DNA of 64,000 nt from Fimenecus sp045593645 (GCA_045593645.1 JAZNWZ010000130.1:186001-250000), one strand, 5' to 3'; shown: positions 17,066 through 23,998, numbered from the stretch's first letter. The notes: generated from the letters alone by a model not told the origin. Translations and numbers: made by a program.

Positions 17066-17477
17066 CGTCTTTTACATAAAAATAAGGCTCTGTCTGTTTT
17101 ACAAATCCAAGCTTCTCGTAAAAGCCTCTATTTTTGTCCTCGGCATACAAAGTCACAATGTCCTTGCAATAAGTATCCATAAACTCTTTTAAGATCATTG
17201 TGCCGAAGCCCAAACCTCTGTAATTTATATTAACCTCAAAAGAAGAAATATGTGTTGAATTCATAACGCAAGGAACTCTTCTTGTTCCTATTAAAGCAAG
17301 CGGCTGTACTGAGTCGCCTTCTTCAAATTCAACAACACACCATTGAATCCAATCATCATCAAGATAACAGTCATCTTTTTCAATTTGTTCCAAAACTAAA
17401 CTGAAACAAGTGTCCATACCATTTTCAAAATAATATGTTAACATCTCGTCGCAGTTGTTGAAAAATTTGTAGTTCAT
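17058..17477 (-). CDS. GNAT-family N-acetyltransferase
   Basis: 139 aa. The acetyl-CoA binding motif A is NYRGLGFGTMILKEFM (R/Q-x-x-G-x-G/A), and the C-terminal GFYEKLGFVKQTEPYFY is the classic motif B. The family transfers acetyl groups to amines or protein N-termini; the target is unknown. It overlaps the Nudix gene by four bases. Confidence 0.85.
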   Translation of the reverse strand: MNYKFFNNCDEMLTYYFENGMDTCFSLVLEQIEKDDCYLDDDWIQWCVVEFEEGDSVQPLALIGTRRVPCVMNSTHISSFEVNINYRGLGFGTMILKEFMDTYCKDIVTLYAEDKNRGFYEKLGFVKQTEPYFYVKDDA

Positions 17478-17962
17478 AATCCTACCCTCTCCAAAGCCTT
17501 TTGAATTGACTTGAAAAACATTTGTTTTTCATTAGGCTTAATCTTTGCAAATCCATTAACTTCAGGTCTTTGTCTTCCCCAAGGGTCAGTAAACATTGAG
17601 TCACAGTGTAATGTATCAAGGTCTGGGATTTCAGCTGCAAGATAAAAGATATGCAAAACTTTTGTAGATATATAATCGACTGTGCCGAGGTCAACAATGT
17701 CAGCTTTTCTGTTGGAAAAGTCGAGTCCTGTTTCTTCACGGCATTCGCGGATAGCAGTATCAAGTGGGTTTTCACCTACATCTTGATGTCCTTTAGGTAA
17801 ATCAAATGTTGTCGGTCCCCATCTTTTACCTGTAGAATGGCAACCGAGGATTTCTCCTTCTGGGTTTTGAATTACCAAAGCACAACTGATTTCAAGACCA
17901 TCAGGTGTCAACTGATAATTTTCTTCTTCACTTTCAATCATTTTGAATAGTTCTTCTCTCAT
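17474..17962 (-). CDS. Nudix hydrolase
   Basis: 162 aa. The Nudix box is intact: GHQDVGENPLDTAIRECREE, followed by TGLDF (G-x5-E-x7-R-E-U-x-E-E-x-G-U). It hydrolyses nucleoside diphosphate-linked substrates. In phages such enzymes clean nucleotide pools or decap RNA. The ATG is one base after CTAAATAA and there is no Shine-Dalgarno site, so a leaderless transcript is likely. Confidence 0.9.
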   Translation of the reverse strand: MREELFKMIESEEENYQLTPDGLEISCALVIQNPEGEILGCHSTGKRWGPTTFDLPKGHQDVGENPLDTAIRECREETGLDFSNRKADIVDLGTVDYISTKVLHIFYLAAEIPDLDTLHCDSMFTDPWGRQRPEVNGFAKIKPNEKQMFFKSIQKALERVGL

Positions 17963-17963
17963 A

Positions 17964-17971
17964 TTATTTAG
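17964..17971 (-). promoter_or_regulatory. Class 2 promoter motif
   Basis: CTAAATAA one base before the Nudix ATG, with no ribosome binding site. The same arrangement is found at 35844-35851. Confidence 0.55.
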
Positions 17972-18012
17972 TCTTACAAACTAATTATAAAATTAACTTA
18001 AGGAATGCAATT

Positions 18013-18678
18013 ATGATAGTAAATACTTATTTTGAAGAAATCTTAAAAGAAGGCCGTAGATACCGTGAAGATTGCGGTGGCAGTGGCTGCGGTGGGGCTG
18101 AAGAACCACGTTCAGACTGTGGTGGGAGCGGATGCGGATTCCGTGAATCAGTTCATAGAATGAATGAATGTGGCGGCTGGGGAGGCGGCTGGGGCGGTTG
18201 CGGCAGCAGCTTTTTCGATGATGATTATTACGAAAGACAACGAATTAACAGGGAGAGACGCGAAAGATCTGTCAAACGTTTTACTTCAAAGTTTATGAAA
18301 GAAATCAGTAAAGATGACCCTGATTATAATTATTATAAGCGTGCTTCTGAAGATGCATTACATAGTAATGCTGATTTTGATTATGAACGCTTTTGCAAAT
18401 ATTTACGTGATAGAGTAAATGATTATAAAAAGCAAGAGAGAAGTGTTCTTCTTAGTAAAAACAGAAATGAATATTATGCAGCTCACGGAATCACTCCTCA
18501 GATGTTAGCTGCAAAAAAGAATGCAATGTCTTATGAAAGTAAAGCAAGAAGTTTGCGTAGAGAAGCAGATGAAATGGACGATCTTGCTGTACAATATTGG
18601 GAAAAGGCAGGTGGTAAAGACTTGTGGGCAAACTTCAGATTACCTCACCCAAATGCTAACGGTGAATATGTAGATTAA
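18013..18678 (+). CDS. Gly/Cys-rich repeat protein, 221 aa
   Basis: After a short helix (FEEILKEGRRYRE), residues 21-70 hold three CGG-type repeats (DCGGSGCGG, DCGGSGCGF, ECGGWGGGWGGCGSS). The rest is a charged helical domain (about 75-221). The repeats could bind metal or form disulfides or a glycine loop; nothing else is recognisable. AAGGAA precedes the ATG. It is a single plus-strand gene between divergent and convergent minus-strand genes and overlaps the radical-SAM gene by four bases. Confidence 0.65.
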   Translation: MIVNTYFEEILKEGRRYREDCGGSGCGGAEEPRSDCGGSGCGFRESVHRMNECGGWGGGWGGCGSSFFDDDYYERQRINRERRERSVKRFTSKFMKEISKDDPDYNYYKRASEDALHSNADFDYERFCKYLRDRVNDYKKQERSVLLSKNRNEYYAAHGITPQMLAAKKNAMSYESKARSLRREADEMDDLAVQYWEKAGGKDLWANFRLPHPNANGEYVD

Positions 18679-19481
18679 AGTCCTAAGTCCTGACAGAACT
18701 CTTTGTTTTCAACAAAATCCCAGTCAGGATAAACATTTCCATCAGGTGTTATAATAATATCGTTGATAAACATAAGCTCGTCGTTTATTTTGAATGACGA
18801 GTTTTTTAGTCCTCTATGATATGAAATCATTATACCGTCATAAAAGAATTCATTCTCGTGACATACCATACAACCGCCATTGCCAATGTTATCTGCAACA
18901 GCAAGAAGCTTATCGCATATATCATCACGGTTCTTTAATGTAAAATTGTCGATTGTTGTATAGTCGGCGCGGAGGTTAATCATTCTTTTACCGTTTTTAC
19001 CCCAATAATGACAAAAGTCAAGAAACTCATCAAAGTCAAATGCAGGGTTGATAACAGTGTTCATTCTTATAGGCTTTTGTATTAAATCAATATCTTCAAG
19101 CTCTGCTCCATTAGGAAACTTAAATCCGATATGTCTTGAAATATTTACGCCTCTTATTTTAGGCTCATTGTTGATGTAGTAAATAATCTTGTTTAAGTTA
19201 TCAAACTTTGGAAGAGTTGTGTTGATATAAACAGGCTTCTCACAAGCCTCAATAATCATTTTAAGTTCTTCAAGATTTGCAGTTGGCTCGCCGCCTGTAA
19301 TAACGTATTCATTAAAGAAATCAGAATTGTTTAAGACTTTAATTCTTTCTATAATTAAGTCAAGATTTTTATCAATCTTGTCATACATTTCTTTTGAATT
19401 ACAAAATGGGCACTTATTAGTACAATCGAATGGCACAAAGATTGTGCAAGCTAAATTAGAACGACCTCTCTTAAATATCAT
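18675..19481 (-). CDS. Radical SAM protein
   Basis: 268 aa. CTNKCPFC (C-x3-C-x2-C) binds the 4Fe-4S cluster, and VITGGEPTANLEEL is the GGE motif that contacts SAM. The protein is close in layout to QueE-like or anaerobic-activase-like small radical SAM enzymes, but no Q-pathway neighbours are present, so the substrate is open. The ATG follows CTAATTGA by one base, with no Shine-Dalgarno site. Confidence 0.85.
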   Translation of the reverse strand: MIFKRGRSNLACTIFVPFDCTNKCPFCNSKEMYDKIDKNLDLIIERIKVLNNSDFFNEYVITGGEPTANLEELKMIIEACEKPVYINTTLPKFDNLNKIIYYINNEPKIRGVNISRHIGFKFPNGAELEDIDLIQKPIRMNTVINPAFDFDEFLDFCHYWGKNGKRMINLRADYTTIDNFTLKNRDDICDKLLAVADNIGNGGCMVCHENEFFYDGIMISYHRGLKNSSFKINDELMFINDIIITPDGNVYPDWDFVENKEFCQDLGL

Positions 19482-19482
19482 A

Positions 19483-19490
19483 TCAATTAG
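19483..19490 (-). promoter_or_regulatory. Class 2 promoter motif
   Basis: CTAATTGA immediately before the radical SAM ATG, just after a terminator. Confidence 0.45.
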
Positions 19491-19493
19491 TTT

Positions 19494-19526
19494 AAAAAAT
19501 AAAAAAGGTAGTCTTTCGACTACCTT
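19494..19526 (-). terminator. Rho-independent terminator
   Basis: Minus strand AAGGTAGTC-GAAA-GACTACCTT then TTTTTATTTTTT. It ends the transcript of the tRNA array and the 71-aa gene. Confidence 0.85.
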
Positions 19527-19543
19527 CCTTGTAAGGGGTGGGT

Positions 19544-19759
19544 TTACTTTGCAACTTCAAAATGACTAAGGAATGCTTTCACTTTGTCATCACGGTAGAA
19601 GCAGTCATCATTAGTACCACGAATTGTGTTTACAAATTCAGGCCACATTGAATAAGCTTCATTGAACATTGCCTGCCCATAACGAAGTTGCGGAAAGTTT
19701 TTGCAAGCAATGTTTACTCTTTTGTAAAGTTCATTCAACTGTTCTTCTGATACTACCAT
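19544..19759 (-). CDS. Hypothetical protein, 71 aa
   Basis: A small helical protein (VSEEQLNELYKRVNIACKNF...). It is the last gene of the tRNA-array transcript, 3' of tRNA-Met and before the terminator. The similar 67-aa gene at 23317 shares its size and pattern (helix, YGQAMFNEAYS versus MGCSESFYNAYYS), so the two may be distant paralogues. Confidence 0.6.
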   Translation of the reverse strand: MVVSEEQLNELYKRVNIACKNFPQLRYGQAMFNEAYSMWPEFVNTIRGTNDDCFYRDDKVKAFLSHFEVAK

Positions 19760-19777
19760 ATCTCAACCTTCCAATCG

Positions 19778-19850
19778 TGGTGGATCGTGGACTTGCACCA
19801 CGTACATCCGCCTTATGAGGGCGGCGTTCAACTATATGAACTTATCCACC
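19778..19850 (-). tRNA. tRNA-Met (CAT)
   Basis: Acceptor GGTGGAT/ATCCACC, D-arm GTTC/GAAC, anticodon arm CCGCC-CTCATAA-GGCGG, T-arm CGTGG-TGCAAGT-CCACG. The T-loop starts TGC rather than TTC. CCA is not encoded, as in the other tRNAs of the array. CAT could also be tRNA-Ile2 if modified. Confidence 0.85.
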
Positions 19851-20111
19851 AAAAACACAGGGTATTTCCTCGAGCAAGTTGAAGATTGCTACATCCTATT
19901 AAGTTCCTCATTGAACAATCACGGCACCTTGTTCATAGCGCCTTGAGGCGATGCAACGATAGAACCCTGCAAAACTATCGGCTATCAAAGTGTTGCCATC
20001 ATCAAGTCTTCTTTTATGACGTTGTCCTCTACCGTCAAGTAAGCTTTTTCAAATTGCCATAAGGTACTACTAAACCCTCGCCTGAATTTGATACCATCTC
20101 GTACAGGTTAG
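19851..20111 (-). ncRNA. Noncoding spacer, possible structured RNA
   Basis: 260 bases without a tRNA or CDS. There are several local hairpins, for example GATAGTTTTGCAGGGTTCTATC. No long closing helix was found. Function unknown. Confidence 0.3.
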
Positions 20112-20199
20112 CGGAGGAGGCGAGATTCGAACTCGCGCGGCGTCTTACGACAACCAGAGGATTAGCAATCCCCCGCCGTAACCACTGGGCCACTCCTCC
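20112..20199 (-). tRNA. tRNA-Ser (GCT)
   Basis: Acceptor GGAGGAG/CTCCTCC, anticodon arm GGGGA-TTGCTAA-TCCTC, long variable arm, T-loop TTCGAAT. Confidence 0.9.
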
Positions 20200-20203
20200 A
20201 AAA

Positions 20204-20473
20204 TCAATAAATGACTTTCGGATGAATTATTGACTCAACATCAGCAATTCCGTTTAATCTTTGTTGCTCCCACCAATCGCCATCACCGCAAGTTATGTCT
20301 TCCCACCAGTTTCTTCTTGGTGGAACTTCTTTGATAATATACGGGTATGTAATCTGATAAGGCGGTACATACTTATCATCTCTCTGTCCGAATAAAGCTT
20401 TCATTACTTCAATCTTTGCTTCGTCAGAAAGATTACTGTTCAATACTTCTTTACTTAATTCATTCAATTCCAT
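20204..20473 (-). CDS. Hypothetical protein, 89 aa
   Basis: A small gene between tRNA-Ser and tRNA-Leu with a helical N-terminus (LNELSKEVLNSNLSDEAKIEVMKAL) and a Trp-rich middle (PPRRNWWEDITCGDGDWW). No family is recognised. TTAATATA lies exactly five bases before the ATG with no Shine-Dalgarno site. Confidence 0.6.
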   Translation of the reverse strand: MELNELSKEVLNSNLSDEAKIEVMKALFGQRDDKYVPPYQITYPYIIKEVPPRRNWWEDITCGDGDWWEQQRLNGIADVESIIHPKVIY

Positions 20474-20478
20474 AAAGA

Positions 20479-20487
20479 TATATTAAC
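20479..20487 (-). promoter_or_regulatory. Class 2 promoter motif
   Basis: GTTAATATA, then TCTTT, then ATG of the 89-aa gene. The five-base spacing is the same as at 57365, 45755 and 41414. Confidence 0.6.
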
Positions 20488-20492
20488 AGAAA

Positions 20493-20568
20493 GTCGGCCA
20501 TATAGGACTCGAACCTATAGAATGATGATCCTAAGTCACCCGCGTCTACCAATTGCGCCAATGACCGA
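20493..20568 (-). tRNA. tRNA-Leu (TAG), short variable arm
   Basis: Acceptor TCGGTCA/TGGCCGA, D-loop AATTGGTAGA typical of Leu, anticodon arm GGTGA-CTTAGGA-TCATC. The variable region is only about five bases, where Leu tRNAs normally have a long arm, so its charging specificity is uncertain. Confidence 0.75.
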
Positions 20569-20572
20569 TAAA

Positions 20573-20707
20573 GAGCGAGTTGTAGAGGGACATCCCGCGT
20601 TTGCCAATTCCGCCACGTCATCAGTATCTCGATGACGGTGGGACTCGAACCCACAAGCCTAATGGCAGGACGTTTTAATCTCTGTAGTATAGGAACAACT
20701 TTTGCTC
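20573..20707 (-). tRNA. Circularly permuted tRNA-Leu (TAA) in a clamp element
   Basis: Read on the minus strand, the order is clamp helix GAGC-AAA-AGTTGT, TCCTAT, then the 3' half (TTAAAA-CGTCC, variable arm GCC-ATTA-GGC, T-arm GTGGG-TTCGAGT-CCCAC, acceptor CGTCATC). An 8-base linker GAGATACT leads to the 5' half (acceptor GATGACG, Leu-type D-arm GCG-GAATTGGCAAA-CGC, anticodon strand GGATG-T). Then comes ACAACT-C-GCTC, pairing back to the clamp. Joined in the normal order, GGATG/CGTCC closes an anticodon loop with TAA. Extra complementarity CTCT/AGAG flanks the junction. A normal tRNA-Leu(TAA) also exists at 24250. Confidence 0.75.
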
Positions 20708-20710
20708 AAG

Positions 20711-20794
20711 TCGGGAGAGAGGGACTTGAACCCTCACGTCCTTTCGGACAGCTGCTTTTGAGGCAGCCGCGTCTACCAATTCCGCCATCCCCCG
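20711..20794 (-). tRNA. tRNA-Leu (CAA)
   Basis: Acceptor CGGGGGA/TCTCCCG, D-arm GCG...CGC, anticodon arm GCTGC-CTCAAAA-GCAGC, long variable arm, T-loop TTCAAGT. Confidence 0.9.
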
Positions 20795-20800
20795 ATATAT

Positions 20801-21048
20801 AAAGAGTAAATAATGACTGCGAGAATTAAGGTTCTCATATCATCAAGCCTTAACAATCCGTCCTCTTAACGATACTATGCTACTTTAGCTTTAGATAGGC
20901 CGAGGCTACACCAATGCTCTTGTCGCCTATCTCTGTGCCGTTTCACCCAATCAGGGCTCCGTGAAGTTGTGGTGCCAACTTCACTTCGATGCTGATTGTA
21001 TATCGGACAACCTACTCGTTAGCTACACTTTTGATTGCCTTACTCTTT
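20801..21048 (-). ncRNA. Structured noncoding spacer closed by a 9-bp helix
   Basis: The ends AAAGAGTAA and TTACTCTTT (20801-20809 with 21040-21048) are complementary over 248 bases. Inside are the strong hairpin GTGAAGTTG...CAACTTCAC and a GATAGGC/GCCTATC pair. It contains no tRNA. It is one of a set of closed spacers in the array. Confidence 0.5.
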
Positions 21049-21553
21049 AATTCAATATTAACATAAAAACCTGTGACTTTGAATGTCTCTTATCATTAAA
21101 CCTTGCAATTTTTTCATCAAGCTTATAAGGTGCGTTTTTACCTTTTGCTTTTGTTGCAAAGAAATCGTAATCACCCCACCAAACCTGTTTCAACTTCTCA
21201 CCTGTATTTTCTTCAATAAATAAAGGATAAGGCCTCATTTTTGTTTTTTGTTCATAAAGGAATGAAAGAAAGCCACGAGTTTGAAGTTGTGCTGTAAATA
21301 ATCTTCCAGTCTTTAAGTATTCTTCATATATGTCAAGATTTTCTATTTTTTCATCTTCTGATTTTTTATGCTCAAGTTGAAACTTAACGCTGTTTATTAA
21401 GTCCTTTGCGTTCTGTTCTTTGTCATTTTGAATGACATAAGTAAATCTTTTGTTGAGAGCAATCATTTCAGGAGTATACCATTGAACATCAAGACCATAA
21501 ACTTCGCCTGTCTTTTTGTTCTTTGCCCAAAAAGCTGTGTACCCGTGTTTCAT
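21047..21553 (-). CDS. Hypothetical protein, 168 aa
   Basis: The start is set at the ATG at 21553 (MKHGYTAFWAKN) by AAAGGAGG; the frame upstream runs through a tRNA. There is a WAKNKKTGEVYGLDVQWY beta hairpin, a long helical middle and FFATKAKGKN near the end. No family is recognised. It lies inside the tRNA array, with its ribosome site directly after the 5'-adjacent tRNA-like gene. Confidence 0.65.
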   Translation of the reverse strand: MKHGYTAFWAKNKKTGEVYGLDVQWYTPEMIALNKRFTYVIQNDKEQNAKDLINSVKFQLEHKKSEDEKIENLDIYEEYLKTGRLFTAQLQTRGFLSFLYEQKTKMRPYPLFIEENTGEKLKQVWWGDYDFFATKAKGKNAPYKLDEKIARFNDKRHSKSQVFMLILN

Positions 21554-21565
21554 TTTGCCCTCCTT

Positions 21566-21648
21566 TAGGAGCGGAGGGATTTGAACCCTCATCCACCAAT
21601 TACTCGAATTATACTGGACTGTTTATAAGACAGCTGAGATACGCTCCT
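21566..21648 (-). tRNA. tRNA-like, Ile (TAT), no D-arm, long variable arm
   Basis: Acceptor AGGAGCG/CGCTCCT and T-arm GAGGG-TTCAAAT-CCCTC are perfect. Only seven bases (TATCTCA) separate the acceptor from the anticodon arm GCTGT-CTTATAA-ACAGT, so there is no D-arm. A 27-base variable region can form CCAGT/ATTGG. A canonical tRNA-Ile(TAT) is at 24966. Confidence 0.55.
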
Positions 21649-21874
21649 ATAAACAAGTTGCAAAGTAGAGATGCAAGATCTGATTCTTCACGCTCCTCAG
21701 TTTACACCTCGTTAGTAGTGGCTGCAAGTTTGCCGCATCCCCTTTGCAAGGAATCCTTGTCTCGTCCTAATCATTTGAGCAGTACTTGCAATACCTTGAG
21801 CAGCCAGCGTCCCGTGATGAACGCTCAAATGGCCTCTAAGCTTACTAGGAACATTTTGACTATGCCCTTTTGAG
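21649..21874 (-). ncRNA. Noncoding spacer, possible structured RNA
   Basis: 226 bases without CDS. It contains ATGTTCCTAG, close to the clamp motif, but I could not find its pairing partner. Short inverted repeats such as GCAAGGATTCCTTGC are present. Confidence 0.3.
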
Positions 21875-21946
21875 AGCACCCGAGGGGAGTCGAACCCCCG
21901 TGTCAGCCTTGGCAAGGCCGCATAATAACCGCTATATGACGGGTAC
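21875..21946 (-). tRNA. tRNA-Gly (GCC)
   Basis: Acceptor GTACCCG/CGGGTGC, anticodon arm CGGCC-TTGCCAA-GGCTG, T-loop TTCGACT. Confidence 0.9.
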
Positions 21947-21957
21947 ATAATTTTTAG

Positions 21958-22092
21958 AGTCTCGAACGGGGCTCGAACCCGCATCTTCCCTTTTTCCGAG
22001 GGACGTTGCTACCACGAACTTTACAAACATTCCTATTCAGGACCGACTTACAAAATGCGTTTTCTGTTGCAAAGCTCTTTAAACTACCGCGA
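21958..22092 (-). tRNA. tRNA-Phe-like (GAA) with about 65-base insertion before the D-arm
   Basis: Acceptor GTCGCGG pairs with TCGAGAC (six of seven), followed by TA. A normal-looking D-arm GTT-CGTGGTAGC-AAC, anticodon arm TCCCT-CGGAAAA-AGGGA and T-arm come only after about 65 extra bases. The extra segment contains the repeated motif GCATTTTGTAAGTCG. Base 33 is G instead of T. It may be an intron-bearing gene or a decayed one. Confidence 0.45.
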
Positions 22093-22099
22093 CATAAAA

Positions 22100-22174
22100 G
22101 TGAGCCCAGACAGATTCGAACTGTCGACCCATACATTAAAAGTGTATTGCTCTAACCATCTGAGCTATGGGCCC
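22100..22174 (-). tRNA. tRNA-Lys (TTT)
   Basis: Acceptor GGGCCCA/TGGGCTC, D-arm GCTC/GAGC, anticodon loop CTTTTAA, T-loop TTCGAAT. Confidence 0.9.
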
Positions 22175-22216
22175 ATATAAAAGTAAGCGTTGTCTCGAGA
22201 ACTCTACTTACCGAGT

Positions 22217-22289
22217 TGAGCCACCTGGGATTTGAACCCAGAACCCACAGATTAAGAGTCTGTTGCTCTACCAGTTGAGCTAGTGGCCC
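22217..22289 (-). tRNA. tRNA-Lys (CTT)
   Basis: Acceptor GGGCCAC/GTGGCTC, anticodon arm ACAGA-CTCTTAA-TCTGT, T-arm CTGGG-TTCAAAT-CCCAG. Confidence 0.9.
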
Positions 22290-22294
22290 GTATT

Positions 22295-22369
22295 TGAACC
22301 GTATGGGATTCGAACCCATAACCTATTGGTTAAAAGCCAATTGCTCTACGCAGGTTGAGCTAACGGTCC
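22295..22369 (-). tRNA. tRNA-Lys (TTT), second copy
   Basis: Acceptor GGACCGT/ACGGTTC, D-loop AACCTGCGTA, anticodon arm ATTGG-CTTTTAA-CCAAT, T-arm ATGGG-TTCGAAT-CCCAT. Confidence 0.85.
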
Positions 22370-22373
22370 ATAA

Positions 22374-22416
22374 GAATTGAAATGTGTTTCCATTTGTTGC
22401 TGGGCACCTTCAATTC
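22374..22416 (-). ncRNA. Small closed spacer hairpin
   Basis: GAATTGAA and TTCAATTC (22374-22381 with 22409-22416) close a 43-base RNA after tRNA-Lys. The rest of the gap to 22483 shows nothing clear. Confidence 0.35.
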
Positions 22417-22483
22417 CAATGGACTGAATAGAAGGTTATGCCCTCTGTTTCTTTTTCATTTTACAACCTTTAATGTTTTTTAG

Positions 22484-22580
22484 CGGGCCCCGCTGGAATC
22501 GAACCAGCATCTCTCAAGTTCTATAGGACTTACAACCTGCCTCATCTTAATCGCTCTAGGCCATATTAAGCTAGAGGCCC
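22484..22580 (-). tRNA. tRNA-like with about 20-base insertion in the anticodon loop
   Basis: Acceptor GGGCCTC/GGGGCCC, D-arm GCTT/GAGC and T-arm GCTGG-TTCGATT-CCAGC are intact. The anticodon stem TTAAG/CTTGA encloses 27 bases instead of 7, including GGCAGGTTGTAAGTCC, the same motif as in the other insertions. The anticodon depends on where the insertion is cut. Confidence 0.6.
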
Positions 22581-22587
22581 ATTTTAG

Positions 22588-22662
22588 TCGGCCCTCAGGG
22601 ATTCGAACCCCGAACTTCCTCCGTGTAAGAGAGGCACTCTGAACCAATTGAGTTAAGGACCG
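22588..22662 (-). tRNA. tRNA-Val (TAC)
   Basis: Acceptor CGGTCCT/AGGGCCG, anticodon arm CCTCT-CTTACAC-GGAGG, T-loop TTCGAAT. Confidence 0.9.
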
Positions 22663-22886
22663 TGGTCGGCTGCTCTTTTTTATAAGGCACAAGCCGCGTT
22701 ACCCCTTAGGCCACCCGTTTCGACTTACACACTGCGCGGGCAGGTTCTTTTTCCGCAGTTTTTCACGCTGCAACAAGTTTCGATCTTTGAACGCTTTGCT
22801 TACATCAGTAGGTCCCCAACCAACCGCCACCTCGAACTCACTTGCGTATGGGTTACGCCTTCGTTCAAGCTTATAACAAAGATTTA
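22663..22886 (-). ncRNA. Noncoding spacer with GTAAGTC motif and a tRNA 5'-half-like piece
   Basis: Contains CTGC-CCGC-GCAG then TGTGTAAGTCG (22716-22737). Downstream is GGGTGGCCTAAGGGGTAACG, which looks like an acceptor plus D-arm, but no T-arm or acceptor partner was found. It may be part of a split or decayed tRNA. Confidence 0.35.
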
Positions 22887-22959
22887 TGGGAACGGAAGGG
22901 TGCGCGCCTTCGACATACGGATTTTCAGTCCGCCGCTCTACTAGCTGAGCTACGTCCCC
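22887..22959 (-). tRNA. tRNA-Phe (GAA), odd T-loop
   Basis: Acceptor GGGGACG/CGTTCCC, D-arm GCTC/GAGC, anticodon arm CGGA-CTGAAAA-TCCG. The T-loop is CGCGCAC instead of TTCRANN, so folding or modification may be affected. Confidence 0.8.
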
Positions 22960-22965
22960 AAAATA

Positions 22966-23028
22966 GAAGCGAGTTGTAAACAAACTTAAAAGGTTAGTGC
23001 CTCTCGGCATAGGAACAACTTTTGCTTC
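22966..23028 (-). ncRNA. Clamp element without a tRNA
   Basis: GAAGC-AAA-AGTTGT, TCCTAT, hairpin GCC-GAGA-GGC, then TTT-ACAACT-C-GCTTC. The outer (GAAGC/GCTTC) and inner (AGTTGT/ACAACT) helices match the clamp around the permuted tRNAs. Confidence 0.65.
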
Positions 23029-23035
23029 AGTATAG

Positions 23036-23121
23036 CGGAGGGTGCGAGACTCGAACTCGCGAGGCCCTTTCGGAACCAGCGGTTTTCAAGACCGCCGCAG
23101 TAGCCGCTGTGCCAACCCTCC
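23036..23121 (-). tRNA. tRNA-Ser (TGA)
   Basis: Acceptor GGAGGGT/ACCCTCC, anticodon arm GCGGT-CTTGAAA-ACCGC, long variable arm, T-loop TTCGAGT. Confidence 0.9.
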
Positions 23122-23169
23122 AAAATGTTTGCGAGCAGTTTTACAACTCTTTTGCTCAGGTTGTTCAAG

Positions 23170-23242
23170 AGCACCGTAGGAGATTCGAACTCCCGCTTTC
23201 GGTTTGGAGGACCGACGTGCTAGCCGCTAACACTAACGATGC
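23170..23242 (-). tRNA. tRNA-Gly (TCC), C33
   Basis: Acceptor GCATCGT/ACGGTGC, anticodon arm TCGGT-CCTCCAA-ACCGA. Base 33 is C instead of the near-universal T. Confidence 0.8.
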
Positions 23243-23316
23243 ATAAAAGAACGGTTTCTAATACTGGGCGGAAACCTAGCAGCTCAGTTGAAGGAATATG
23301 ATCCAAACTTTTCGAA

Positions 23317-23520
23317 CTAATAAAAAACTTCTGCCAAGAAGTCTCCCAACTTGAGTAAGTCGTTCAACTCCTTTTCATCCATCTTTTTCAATTCGTCCAT
23401 ACCGAAGCATTCACGAACGGAATAGTAAGCGTTGTAAAACGACTCACTGCATCCCATTATGTTTCTGCCTGCGATAGCCTTTGTGTTTTCGATTTCTTTC
23501 AATAATTCTTCTTTGTTCAT
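23317..23520 (-). CDS. Hypothetical protein, 67 aa
   Basis: Small, acidic, mostly helical (NKEELLKEIENTKAIAGRNI). It is preceded by a strong TAGGAGG at good spacing, so it is a real gene inside the tRNA array. Size and pattern resemble the 71-aa gene at 19544. Function unknown. Confidence 0.65.
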   Translation of the reverse strand: MNKEELLKEIENTKAIAGRNIMGCSESFYNAYYSVRECFGMDELKKMDEKELNDLLKLGDFLAEVFY

Positions 23521-23589
23521 TTCTGAACCTCCTATAAAAATATTCCAAATTCCTATAAGGAAGAGCAGAAAGAAATCTTAAACTCAAGT

Positions 23590-23660
23590 GGACACGGCGG
23601 GACTCGAACCCGATAGACCTGAGTGCAAATCAGGCGCCTTACCAATTAGGCTACCGGCCC
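23590..23660 (-). tRNA. tRNA-Ala (TGC)
   Basis: Anticodon arm CCTGA-TTTGCAC-TCAGG, D-arm GCCT/AGGC, T-loop TTCGAGT. The acceptor GGGCCGG/CCGTGTC has two mismatches. Confidence 0.75.
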
Positions 23661-23670
23661 ATAAAAATAT

Positions 23671-23763
23671 TCATAAGTTGAGGAGTCGAACCTCATATTT
23701 CTGGCAGGAGCGCCAGCGTACATCGATTTCCCCGAAAGAAATCCTCCGTTATACTCCCTTATG
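23671..23763 (-). tRNA. tRNA-like, type II, D-stem absent, loop reads TCG
   Basis: Acceptor CATAAGG/ACTTATG (one mismatch) and T-arm TGAGG-TTCGACT-CCTCA. The anticodon-like arm is ATTTC-TTTCGGG-GAAAT and a long variable arm is CTGGC/GCCAG. Only 13 bases lie where the D-arm should be. Function doubtful. Confidence 0.45.
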
Positions 23764-23846
23764 AGATTTGTAAGTCAATCCAAAACCCTCAAAGCTAGCA
23801 TAGTAGGGAAAGGCGGTCAAACTTACAGAGATTAACCATTTTTTAG

Positions 23847-23918
23847 AGACCAGTAGAGGAATCGAACCTCTGCATAGCGGTTTTGCAGACCGCCGCCTTA
23901 CCACTTGGCAAACTGGCC
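23847..23918 (-). tRNA. tRNA-Cys (GCA)
   Basis: Acceptor GGCCAGT/ACTGGTC, anticodon arm GCGGT-CTGCAAA-ACCGC, T-loop TTCGATT. Confidence 0.9.
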
Positions 23919-23931
23919 AAATATTTTCAAT

Positions 23932-23970
23932 CAACAATAATAATATAAAAAGTTCTTTTCAAAAGTTTAA
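23932..23970 (-). promoter_or_regulatory. Class 1 promoter inside the tRNA array
   Basis: Minus strand AAACTTTT, about 12 bases, TTTATATTATTATTGTTG. It restarts transcription of the array just before tRNA-Cys. Confidence 0.75.
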
Positions 23971-23998
23971 AAAACTTTTTATTTTTATCATTTTTTAG

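Noticed and set aside
17221..17236. Class 2 promoter motif TTAATATA inside the GNAT gene
   Set aside because: Mid-gene with no start codon after it; chance AT-rich match. The same applies near 45117.
22699..23010. 103-aa minus-strand ORF through the array
   Set aside because: It runs through tRNA-Phe and has no ribosome site. Many similar frames cross tRNA genes by chance.
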